From an uncultured Acidimicrobiia bacterium (lineage in GTDB: Bacteria; Actinomycetota; Acidimicrobiia; Spongiisociales; Spongiisociaceae), in contig CALCCX010000008.1 of NCBI GenBank assembly GCA_937900165.1, positions 1 to 13,753 of the forward strand: a DNA stretch of 13,753 nucleotides. The letters are read 5' to 3'. Positions within the stretch are counted from its first letter, which is position 1; every line of letters starts with the position of its first letter. This document shows, piece after piece, positions 1-5,433 of this stretch. The position numbers and the translations under genes were made by a program. The notes under the pieces are model-generated. The model did not search any database and was not told the origin of the DNA. It saw nothing but the letters and a program-made list of their open reading frames with translations.

Positions 1-77
1 TTTTTTTTTTTCAAGCAGAAGACGGCATACGAGATGTATCAGTGTGACTGAAGTTCAGACGTGTGCTCTTCCGATCT
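1..77. other. Illumina adapter read-through (not genomic)
   Basis: Bases 1-11 are T. Bases 12-35 match the Illumina P7 flow-cell sequence (CAAGCAGAAGACGGCATACG then AGAT). Bases 36-43 (GTATCAGT) sit where the 8-nt index belongs. Bases 44-77 match the TruSeq read-2 adapter ending in GCTCTTCCGATCT, with one mismatch (A at 51 where G is expected). Read on the minus strand this is insert, adapter, index, P7, then poly-A, the usual result of reading through a short fragment. The index on that strand reads ACTGATAC, which resembles TruSeq index 25 as I remember it. True genomic sequence begins at 78. Confidence 0.98.
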
Positions 78-1150
78 AATGGGTCGGCGGTTTCGGCTTC
101 GCTCACCATCTCGATGTCCGATTCGCCGAGTTGATCGGTTGCGGCTTTCAGTGCGGCCAAGTCTTGTTCCGGTGACTCTCCATCTGTACCTGCTCGCACG
201 TTGCCGAAGATCGGAGTGTCCTCAACGGCCCATGACGGAAGCTCGTCTGGGAGCTCTTCGACCGGTCCCACCTGGCCTTCATCCCCGAAAACCGACTCGG
301 CTTCGACCGCCATGCTCGACAACGTATGGCCGCCGGGATCCTCAGGCTTGTCTTCGGGCTCGGTCAGGCGACTATCAGAATCTGCGGTTTCATCTTCGAC
401 TCCATCTTCAGCAGTCCCTAGCCCTTCAACACTGTCTTGACCAGTTGCCGGCTCGTCGCGGTCGGCAACGGTCTCGTCACCCCAATAGTTCATGCCGGCG
501 GGTCCTTCTTGGATGGCGGGTTCATCCGGTTCAGGTGTGACGCCGCCGTCGTTCCATGCGCTCACCTTCTGGCTCAGTTCGTCGAGAGCCGCCGTGTCGG
601 TTGATTCGTCGACCGGCACAGGAATGGCGGACGCCAGTTCATCAGCCAACGCGTCTAGATCCGGGTTTTCGGCCTCCGCTTCATGCTCGACGAACAAATC
701 GGCCGAGCCGCCGAGGTCGGAGTCGACGTCTTGCAGTTCAACCTCGTCGTCGCCTTCCAGCGAGCCAAGCGTGGCAACGGCCTCCTGGAGGTCGTCAACT
801 CCGGTCTGCTCCGGCTCGACCAAGACCGGTGGTGAGTCCGGGCCATCAACGACAGGGAGATCTGGAACGTCAGACGCTTCGATCGAAATGGGCTCGGCAT
901 CCTCTGAAAAAGTGTCGCCTAGGTCGATGATTCCCTCGGACGGCGGCTCCGAGCCGTCTGGCACAGATGTGACTTCGGAGCCCTGGTCTGATCCGGGGTC
1001 CTGGAACTCATCGGGATCGGAAACGGCCGCGCCGTCTGGCTCGTCATCCGTCGGGGCCTCCTCGGGGGAGGAGACAGCATCTTGGCCTTTGTCCTCGTCC
1101 GAGGGAAGGCCCCAAGGGTCGGCGCTACTGAACTTAGATTCGGTCACCAC
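78..1150 (-). CDS. Acidic, probably disordered protein, N-terminal part (3' end lost)
   Basis: I do not recognise this gene. It starts at one of two adjacent GTG codons (1150 or 1147), behind an AGGA ribosome-binding site 3-6 bases upstream. Residues 1-357 are genomic. Codon 358 spans the adapter junction, and what follows (KSTRLNFSHTDTSRMPSSA, then stop) is translated adapter, so the real C-terminus is unknown. The first 100 residues hold 29 Asp/Glu and only 2 Lys, with no Arg or His. The whole stretch is rich in Asp, Glu, Ser, Pro, Gly and Thr, with no membrane segment or cysteine pattern, which suggests an intrinsically disordered region. A few more hydrophobic islands (ELPSWAVEDTPIFGNV near residue 305, and LDALADELASAIPVP near 165) could be short binding motifs or the approach to a folded domain. 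It is divergent from trmD, at a place where rimM usually lies upstream in the same direction. Confidence 0.72.
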
Positions 1151-1205
1151 GAGTCCTGTTATCGGTTGAGGACCGACAATACAAGAGGAGCTTTCTTGTG
1201 CCTAC

Positions 1206-1211
1206 TACCGT
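1206..1211 (+). promoter_or_regulatory. Candidate -10 box, leaderless trmD promoter
   Basis: TACCGT fits the actinobacterial TANNNT -10 pattern and is followed by six bases and then the trmD ATG. Transcription would start at or next to the start codon. This fits the lack of a Shine-Dalgarno sequence close to that ATG. No clear -35 box is visible. A strong AGAGGAG lies further upstream (1184-1190) but is spaced for a GTG at 1198 in another frame. Confidence 0.35.
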
Positions 1212-1217
1212 CGCAAG

Positions 1218-1922
1218 ATGCGGCTGTCGGTTGTCACACTCTTTCCCAAGTTTTTTGTCGGACCTCTCGAGACATCGATCGTAGCGCGCGCCGTCGAGGC
1301 GGGACTCGTGGAGATCGAAATTATCGATCTGCGTACGTTCGGGTTGGGAAATCACCGCCAAGTCGACGATGCGCCGTTCGGCGGAGGACCCGGCATGGTG
1401 CTGATGCCGGAGCCGCTGGCCGCTGCTCTGGAACCCCTGAGTGCCAGTCACCGCGTCATCATGACTCCGCAAGGCCGGCCAATGGACCAATCGACCCTCG
1501 ACAGATGGGCCGACCAAGAACACGTCACCTTCGTATGTGGTCGATACGAGGGCGTTGATGAGAGGATCGTCGAACACTATGTGGATGAGGAAGCCTCGCT
1601 TGGAGATTTTGTGCTGGCTGGGGGTGAGGTAGCAGCCGCTGCGGCCATCGAAGGCATCGCCAGGCTCCTGCCGGGAGCGCTTGGGAATCCGAATTCGTCA
1701 CAGACCGAGTCGTTCAGGGATGGACTCCTTGAAGAGCCGCAGTACACCAGGCCGTCGGTATTCAGAGATTGGGTGGTGCCAGAGGTTTTGCTGTCAGGCG
1801 ATCACGGTCGGATCGCCCAATGGCGTGAGGCCAAACGCATCGAACGCACCGAGGATCGACGGCCTGATCTCTATGAGGCGTGGCGGCTTGATCAGGATGA
1901 GCCGCCGGACAGAGATTCGTAA
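1218..1922 (+). CDS. trmD: tRNA (guanine-N1-)-methyltransferase TrmD
   Basis: TrmD methylates N1 of guanosine-37 next to the anticodon, using S-adenosylmethionine, and so prevents +1 frameshifting. The 234-residue protein has the family length and motifs: MRLSVVTLFPKFF at the N-terminus, GGGPGM (55-60), CGRYEGVDERI (108-118), GDFVLAGGE (129-137, in the trefoil-knot cofactor site), and SFRDGLLEEPQYTRP, whose Asp168 matches the catalytic Asp169 of the Haemophilus enzyme. The ATG at 1218 gives the standard TrmD N-terminus. It has no close ribosome-binding site and may be leaderless. rplS and lepB follow, as in many bacteria, but the expected rimM is not upstream; a divergent gene lies there instead. 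Confidence 0.97.
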   Translation: MRLSVVTLFPKFFVGPLETSIVARAVEAGLVEIEIIDLRTFGLGNHRQVDDAPFGGGPGMVLMPEPLAAALEPLSASHRVIMTPQGRPMDQSTLDRWADQEHVTFVCGRYEGVDERIVEHYVDEEASLGDFVLAGGEVAAAAAIEGIARLLPGALGNPNSSQTESFRDGLLEEPQYTRPSVFRDWVVPEVLLSGDHGRIAQWREAKRIERTEDRRPDLYEAWRLDQDEPPDRDS

Positions 1923-1953
1923 GCCTCCTGGGGGGAGGGTAAGCTGCAGGGAT

Positions 1954-1973
1954 GCCGGGTCATCCGACCCGGC
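1954..1973 (+). promoter_or_regulatory. Stem-loop in the trmD-rplS spacer
   Basis: GCCGGGTC and GACCCGGC form a perfect 8-bp stem with a 4-base loop (ATCC), 31 bases after the trmD stop. No T-run follows, so it is not a classical intrinsic terminator. It lies in a 167-base untranslated stretch before rplS. It could act as an mRNA processing or stabilising structure, or as part of a ribosomal-protein leader. I cannot match it to a known leader family. Confidence 0.45.
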
Positions 1974-2089
1974 TGAGTCATGTTATAGGAAGGCGGTCTG
2001 AGAACGGCCCCGGCCTGTAAGGCTTGATGACGGTCCGGATTGCCGCCCGCGTCATCAAACTGATCGCATCGGGACCACTGGAGTCTGCC

Positions 2090-2431
2090 ATGAACAGTAT
2101 TGACCTAGTCGAAAGTGCGTTTATTCGCGACGACCTGCCCGAGTTTGCAGGTGGAGACACGATCAAGGTCCACGTCAGAGTGGTTGAGGGTGGCAGAGAG
2201 CGGATCCAGATCTTCGAAGGTGTTGTAATCGCCAGAGACGGGGGCGGGGCTCGGGCAACGTTCACAGTTCGCAAGATCAGTTTCGGAGTCGGCGTCGAAA
2301 GGGTGTTCCCCCTCTTCGCTCCGATCATCCAACAGATCGAGGTTGTCAGACGAGGCTCGGTGCGGCGAGCCAAACTCTATTTTCTTCGAGATCGTGCTGG
2401 TAAGTCGGCCCGCATCAAGGAGCGTCGCTGA
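2090..2431 (+). CDS. rplS: 50S ribosomal protein L19
   Basis: L19 lies at the 30S-50S interface. The 113-residue product matches the family in length and sequence: MNSIDLVESAFIRDDLPEF, GDTIKVHVRVVEGGRERIQ, FEGVVIARDGGGARATFTVR, and the basic end RAKLYFLRDRAGKSARIKER. I chose ATG 2090 over the upstream in-frame ATG at 2024 because the extra 22 residues do not resemble L19. The ATG at 2090 gives the canonical N-terminus and has a TGGAG ribosome-binding site six bases upstream. It follows trmD after a 167-base spacer and precedes lepB by 31 bases, probably in the same transcript. Confidence 0.97.
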   Translation: MNSIDLVESAFIRDDLPEFAGGDTIKVHVRVVEGGRERIQIFEGVVIARDGGGARATFTVRKISFGVGVERVFPLFAPIIQQIEVVRRGSVRRAKLYFLRDRAGKSARIKERR

Positions 2432-2462
2432 GTCGACGATATAGCGTGCTGGAGGGAGTGGA

Positions 2463-3224
2463 ATGACAGACCTCACACCCACCGGGCCGCCGGACGACCC
2501 GGCTGACATCGAAGAGACGGGCAACGAAACCTTCGACGGTTTAGACCAGGATCCTGATCCGTTCACGAGCTTCGACACGTTTGCCGGTTCCGATGAATCA
2601 GAACCCCACGCCGGCGAGCCGACCAAGGAGGAGAACTCGTTCATAGGATTCTTGTTCGAGTTACCGATCCTGATCCTGGTAGCCCTGGTCGTGGCCGTCG
2701 TCATCAAGACGTTCCTCATCCAAGCCTTCTTTATCCCATCTGGCTCCATGATCCCAGCGCTCGCCGTTGATGATCGGGTGATGGTGAACAAACTCGCGTA
2801 CGCTCTGGGTGAGCCTGCAACGGGGGACATCGTTGTATTTGATTCGCCCTTTGGTAGTGATGGGCCGGTTGAGTCGCTCCTCGACAAGGTCGTTCGCAAT
2901 GTGTCCGAATCACTGGGCCTTCGGACTGCCACGGCCGAAGACGACCTGATCAAACGGGTGATTGCATCCGGCGGCGAAACCGTGGAGATCAGAGACAACC
3001 AGGTTTTGGTCAACGGGGCGGTGATCGCCGAGCCGTACCTTGCCGCCGGAGCCACCATGGGCGACATGGAGCTCACCGAGATCCCAGTGGGATCAGTCTG
3101 GGTCATGGGTGACAATCGATCCAGGTCGGTGGACAGTCGGCGATTCGGGACAATCGATTCAGATTCGATTGTCGGCAAGGCGTTCGTTCGAATGTGGCCA
3201 TTCGATCGTTTCGGAGGTCTTTGA
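2463..3224 (+). CDS. lepB: Type I signal peptidase LepB (S26 family)
   Basis: LepB cleaves signal peptides from exported proteins at the outer face of the cytoplasmic membrane with a Ser/Lys dyad. The 253-residue protein starts with about 58 acidic, Pro- and Asp-rich cytoplasmic residues. One membrane helix follows (about 60-82, FIGFLFELPILILVALVVAV). The catalytic Ser95 lies in PSGSMIP and the general-base Lys164 in DLIKRVI. The conserved MGDNRSRSVDSR is at 215-226, near the C-terminus. Its start has a strong GGAGGGA ribosome-binding site five bases upstream. In mycobacteria rnhB usually follows lepB; here it is missing and the next gene is the DUF2469 gene. Confidence 0.96.
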   Translation: MTDLTPTGPPDDPADIEETGNETFDGLDQDPDPFTSFDTFAGSDESEPHAGEPTKEENSFIGFLFELPILILVALVVAVVIKTFLIQAFFIPSGSMIPALAVDDRVMVNKLAYALGEPATGDIVVFDSPFGSDGPVESLLDKVVRNVSESLGLRTATAEDDLIKRVIASGGETVEIRDNQVLVNGAVIAEPYLAAGATMGDMELTEIPVGSVWVMGDNRSRSVDSRRFGTIDSDSIVGKAFVRMWPFDRFGGL

Positions 3225-3252
3225 CCAACTGTCTGAAGGGCCATCAATTGGT

Positions 3253-3279
3253 CATGTCAGGTCAAGAACCTGATACATG
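3253..3279. promoter_or_regulatory. Inverted repeat, possible operator
   Basis: TCAGGT (3257-3262) and ACCTGA (3268-3273) are perfect inverted arms around CAAGA. Each is flanked by CATG (3253-3256 and 3276-3279), the right copy after an extra TA. It begins about 28 bases after the lepB stop and overlaps the -35 box proposed for the DUF2469 gene. It has no T-run, so an operator is as likely as a weak terminator. Confidence 0.35.
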
Positions 3280-3299
3280 TCGAAGTTCGCCGTTATGAT
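3270..3299 (+). promoter_or_regulatory. Candidate promoter for the DUF2469-yraN pair
   Basis: The -35 box CTGATA (4 of 6 to TTGACA) and the -10 box TATGAT at 3294-3299 (5 of 6 to TATAAT) are separated by 18 bases. A start near 3306 would leave a leader of about 35 bases containing the GAGGAG ribosome-binding site of the DUF2469 gene. The call rests on consensus matching only. Confidence 0.4.
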
Positions 3300-3340
3300 G
3301 CCGGCGACGCACTTCCTCTTTTGTTGTCCGAGGAGCATCG

Positions 3341-3637
3341 ATGAGTGAGGAAAACCTCGACCGGTACGAGACCGAGGTAGAACTTCAGATCTACAAGGAG
3401 TACCGAGACGTGCTCCCGATGTTTCGTTATGTGGTCGAGACGGAGCGCCGCTTCTACCTCGCGAATTCTGTCGAGGTGGAGCGGAGAGGAGAAGCGGTGG
3501 CCCCCTATTTCGAGATCCAGCTCGGTGACGCCTGGGTTTGGGACATGTACCGGCCCGCCCGCTTCCTCCAGAAGGTGACCGTGACCACCTTCAAAGATTT
3601 CAACGTGGAAGAGCTAGAGCCGACAACGCTGCTCTGA
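3341..3637 (+). CDS. DUF2469 family protein, actinobacterial
   Basis: This 98-residue protein belongs to the DUF2469 family, conserved across Actinomycetota and corresponding to Rv2901c of Mycobacterium tuberculosis. The recognisable blocks are YETEVELQIYKEYRD, VVETERRFYLANSVEV and DAWVWDMYRPARFLQKV followed by a VTTFKDFNVEELE tail. Its function is unknown to me. There is no signal peptide or membrane helix, so it should be cytoplasmic. ATG 3341 has a GAGGAG ribosome-binding site six bases upstream and gives the usual N-terminus MSEENLDRYETE. yraN starts one base after its stop, so the two are probably translated together. It is the best taxonomic marker in this window. Confidence 0.93.
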   Translation: MSEENLDRYETEVELQIYKEYRDVLPMFRYVVETERRFYLANSVEVERRGEAVAPYFEIQLGDAWVWDMYRPARFLQKVTVTTFKDFNVEELEPTTLL

Positions 3638-3666
3638 CATGGTTTCTGACATAGTTTCTGACATAG
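3633..3666 (+). repeat. 12-nt tandem repeat over a stop/start junction
   Basis: ATGGTTTCTGAC (3639-3650) and ATAGTTTCTGAC (3651-3662) are tandem copies with one difference. They are preceded by a partial copy (TCTGAC, 3633-3638) and followed by ATAG. The first partial copy contains the TGA stop of the DUF2469 gene. The repeats encode the VSD-I-VSD-I start of YraN. Confidence 0.8.
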
Positions 3667-3995
3667 CCAATCATCGGCGTGCTGTCGGCTCGTTTGGCGA
3701 GCAGGTGGCTGCGCAGTTCCTGGAACGTCGAGGGTGCTTGGTCTTGGACCGCAACCTGAGAGTGGGTCGAGGAGAGATCGACCTGATCATTGAGGTAGGA
3801 GGCGCCAAGGTCGCGGTCGAAGTCAAGTCGGTGGTCGATTCCAAACTTGGCGAGGCAGCAGACGCATTCACAGTCACCAAGGCGAGCCAAGTCGCAGCGT
3901 TGGCAGAAGAGATCGGGATAGGCAGAGTGGACCTGATTACGGTCACCCTCGGACCCAAGGGCGTCGACATCGTTTGGACGCCAAGAGTCGTGTGA
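3639..3995 (+). CDS. yraN: YraN/UPF0102 family nuclease-like protein
   Basis: This 118-residue protein has the YraN (UPF0102) pattern, a PD-(D/E)XK nuclease-like fold whose biological role is unsettled. GSFGEQVAAQFLERRG is the N-terminal helix with the conserved GE. RNLRVGRGEIDLI carries Asp48, and VAVEVKS carries Glu61 and Lys63, so the putative metal-binding residues are intact. The start, ATG 3639, lies one base after the DUF2469 stop and has no ribosome-binding site. Translation is probably by reinitiation. The first nine or so residues are encoded by a 12-nt tandem repeat and are probably not part of the fold. In mycobacteria yraN adjoins yifB; here about 2.3 kb of other genes lie between them. 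Confidence 0.9.
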   Translation: MVSDIVSDIANHRRAVGSFGEQVAAQFLERRGCLVLDRNLRVGRGEIDLIIEVGGAKVAVEVKSVVDSKLGEAADAFTVTKASQVAALAEEIGIGRVDLITVTLGPKGVDIVWTPRVV

Positions 3996-4016
3996 TCTCC
4001 TCACTCTTGGATCCCG

Positions 4017-4235
4017 TCAGTCTGGGACGCCTGAGGACGGGCGCAGGCGGGTCTCGTTTTGCCAGCAGCCCTGGTGCCAGTGACGCCTCAACTCCGGCTG
4101 ATCGTCAGGGATCACCAACAAGTGGAAGGTTCCTTTAGGGATCACTCCCTGGCACCCCGGACACCGGTACGCCTTCAAGGCGCTCGTTGGTTGAACCACG
4201 GTCACGGTCTCGGTCAACCCCCGAAAATCGCCCAT
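4017..4235 (-). CDS. Small zinc-ribbon-like actinobacterial protein
   Basis: This 72-residue protein contains YRCPGCQGVIPKGTFHLLV, then RRHWHQGCW. The four cysteine/histidine positions (CxxC and HWHxxCW) suggest a single zinc site. Similar short proteins with CPGC and HWHxxCW are conserved in actinobacteria, where I recall them often being labelled 'ATP/GTP-binding protein' without good reason. Its function is unknown. I chose the ATG at 4235, about ten bases after AGGAG. A longer frame from 4337 would add 34 residues that do not resemble the family. The gene is convergent with yraN, 21 bases apart, and divergent from the enoyl-CoA hydratase gene. Confidence 0.8.
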   Translation of the reverse strand: MGDFRGLTETVTVVQPTSALKAYRCPGCQGVIPKGTFHLLVIPDDQPELRRHWHQGCWQNETRLRPSSGVPD

Positions 4236-4563
4236 GCCACCAACACTCCTGTCGCGGTTAGTGCACCGAGCAACATGCCGATGTCGAGAGGGGACGGCTT
4301 GTGTTCCCGAAACGGATTGAGTCCCATGCCCCAACAATAGAGAGCCAAGTCGCCGGGCAGGCCCCGCCTACTCCACCGGCGGCGGGTGGCTGATGGCGAT
4401 CGCGTCCCGTAGATAAACCTTCCAGGTACTCCCGACGAGTGACGTTATGTGGGGAGCTAGTCGGAACCAGGTACGAACACAGGAAATCTGCATGATGTTC
4501 TTCCTCTCGTCCTCCATCCTGCAGAGGGTGGTCGGATCTGGTTCCAACCCCCGCTCCGCCAAC

Positions 4564-4596
4564 CAGTCGACCGCGTGCCCAGCATGCGGTCGACTG
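4564..4596. repeat. 33-nt near-perfect palindrome/hairpin
   Basis: The arms CAGTCGACCGCGTGC (4564-4578) and GCATGCGGTCGACTG (4582-4596) pair over 15 positions around a 3-base CCA loop. The only irregularity is one G-U pair in plus-strand RNA (A-C in minus-strand RNA). No T-run follows on either strand. It lies about 70 bases before the enoyl-CoA hydratase start. It may be an operator, an RNA processing element or a solitary palindromic repeat; no second copy is visible in the window. Confidence 0.75.
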
Positions 4597-4651
4597 ACGC
4601 AGACCCTCGCCAGGTCAGGCTCGAGCGCTGGGTCTCCCAGGTGTTGTGATC

Positions 4652-4657
4652 TAGCCT
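4652..4657 (+). promoter_or_regulatory. Candidate -10 box, leaderless enoyl-CoA hydratase promoter
   Basis: TAGCCT fits TANNNT and is followed by seven bases and then the ATG at 4665. An in-frame TGA just upstream (4649-4651) means the protein cannot start much earlier. No Shine-Dalgarno sequence is present, so a leaderless mRNA is plausible. Confidence 0.35.
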
Positions 4658-4664
4658 GCCTGAC

Positions 4665-5432
4665 ATGTTTGAGATTGAAGACCACGGCCGAATCAGATGG
4701 CTGACCATCGATCGGCCGGAAGCCAAGAACGCCATTCCCGGGGATGGTTGGGCAGAGCTTCGCGGGCATCTGGCGGAATTCGAGAAATCTGACTCGCGAG
4801 TACTCGTCTTACGTGGGGCAGGCGAGGACTTTTGTGCGGGAGCGGATCTCGGCAGGAGCGCAGGTGGACAAGGCGGTGGAACCTTTTACCAAAGCATGAA
4901 AGTCGTGGCCGATTGCGCCATGACCCTGCACCGTCTGACCAAGCCTTCGATCGCCGCGGTTGACGGGTACGCGGTGGGGGCCGGAATGAATTTGGCGCTC
5001 GGCTGCGATGTTGTGGTTGCCACGAGTCGCGCCCGGTTCTCGGAGATATTTGTAAAGAGAGGACTTACGGTAGATTTTGGAGGGACCTGGCAGTTGCCAC
5101 GCCATGTCGGCCTCCAGCGGGCCAAGGAGATGGCGCTGAGCGGAAGAATGGTCGGTGCGGCCGAGGCCGTGCAGATCGGTCTCGCCATCAACGCCGTCGA
5201 GCCGGATGAGCTCTTGGAGCGTGTAGGCGAACTTGCCAACTCGTTTGCCGATCAGGCGCCGGTTGGTCAGATGTTCGCCAAGCAGGGAATCGACGTCGCT
5301 CATGAGTCGAGCTTCGCCGAGGCGCTTGCTCGAGAGGCAACCGCCCAGACTGTTTGCATCGGAAGCCAAGACGCCTCCGAAGGGGTCGCAGCCTTCCTCG
5401 AGAAGCGGGCCCCCCGCTTCGAAGGACGCTGA
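4665..5432 (+). CDS. Enoyl-CoA hydratase/isomerase (crotonase family)
   Basis: This 255-residue protein is a full-length crotonase-fold enzyme, which hydrates or isomerises enoyl-CoA thioesters in fatty-acid or aromatic-acid degradation. The oxyanion-hole regions are GEDFCAGADL (53-62) and AAVDGYAVGAGMNLALGCD (98-115). RARFSEIFVKRGLTVDFGGTWQLPRHVG (123-149) covers the active-site region. The DFGGTWQLPR form with Asp137 is closer to PaaG-like isomerases than to classical hydratases, so the exact reaction is open. The start is ATG 4665, with no ribosome-binding site and a possible leaderless promoter. The next gene, a short-chain dehydrogenase, begins one base after its stop, so the pair likely acts on the same acyl or alcohol substrates. 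Confidence 0.9.
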   Translation: MFEIEDHGRIRWLTIDRPEAKNAIPGDGWAELRGHLAEFEKSDSRVLVLRGAGEDFCAGADLGRSAGGQGGGTFYQSMKVVADCAMTLHRLTKPSIAAVDGYAVGAGMNLALGCDVVVATSRARFSEIFVKRGLTVDFGGTWQLPRHVGLQRAKEMALSGRMVGAAEAVQIGLAINAVEPDELLERVGELANSFADQAPVGQMFAKQGIDVAHESSFAEALAREATAQTVCIGSQDASEGVAAFLEKRAPRFEGR

Positions 5433-5433
5433 A

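Larger units (their letters stand above)
4236..4664. other. 429-bp divergent spacer, no confident gene
   Basis: This spacer separates the zinc-ribbon gene (minus) from the enoyl-CoA hydratase gene (plus). It holds the long hairpin at 4564-4596 and a candidate promoter at 4652-4657. A minus-strand frame runs open from 4769 to 4368 and reads fairly protein-like in its later part (for example AVDWLAERGLEPDPTTL), but it has no convincing start or ribosome-binding site and I know no relative. I looked for a tRNA around GGTTCCAACC (4549-4558) and found no matching acceptor stem or anticodon arm. Confidence 0.6.

Noticed and set aside
61..540. Plus-strand protein starting MCSSDL
   Set aside because: Its start lies in the adapter and the rest is antisense to the acidic protein, so it is an artefact.
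2024..2089. N-terminal extension of L19 from ATG 2024
   Set aside because: The extra residues do not resemble L19. ATG 2090 has a well-spaced ribosome-binding site and gives the canonical MNSIDLVESAF start.
4449..4572. tRNA-like sequence ending in GGTTCCAACC...GCTCCGCCA
   Set aside because: The T-loop is off consensus, no 5' acceptor strand pairs at the right distance, and no anticodon arm could be drawn.
5233..5433. SDR with a 67-residue extension
   Set aside because: It is out-of-frame reading of the enoyl-CoA hydratase gene; GTG 5434 places the cofactor loop at the usual residue 11.
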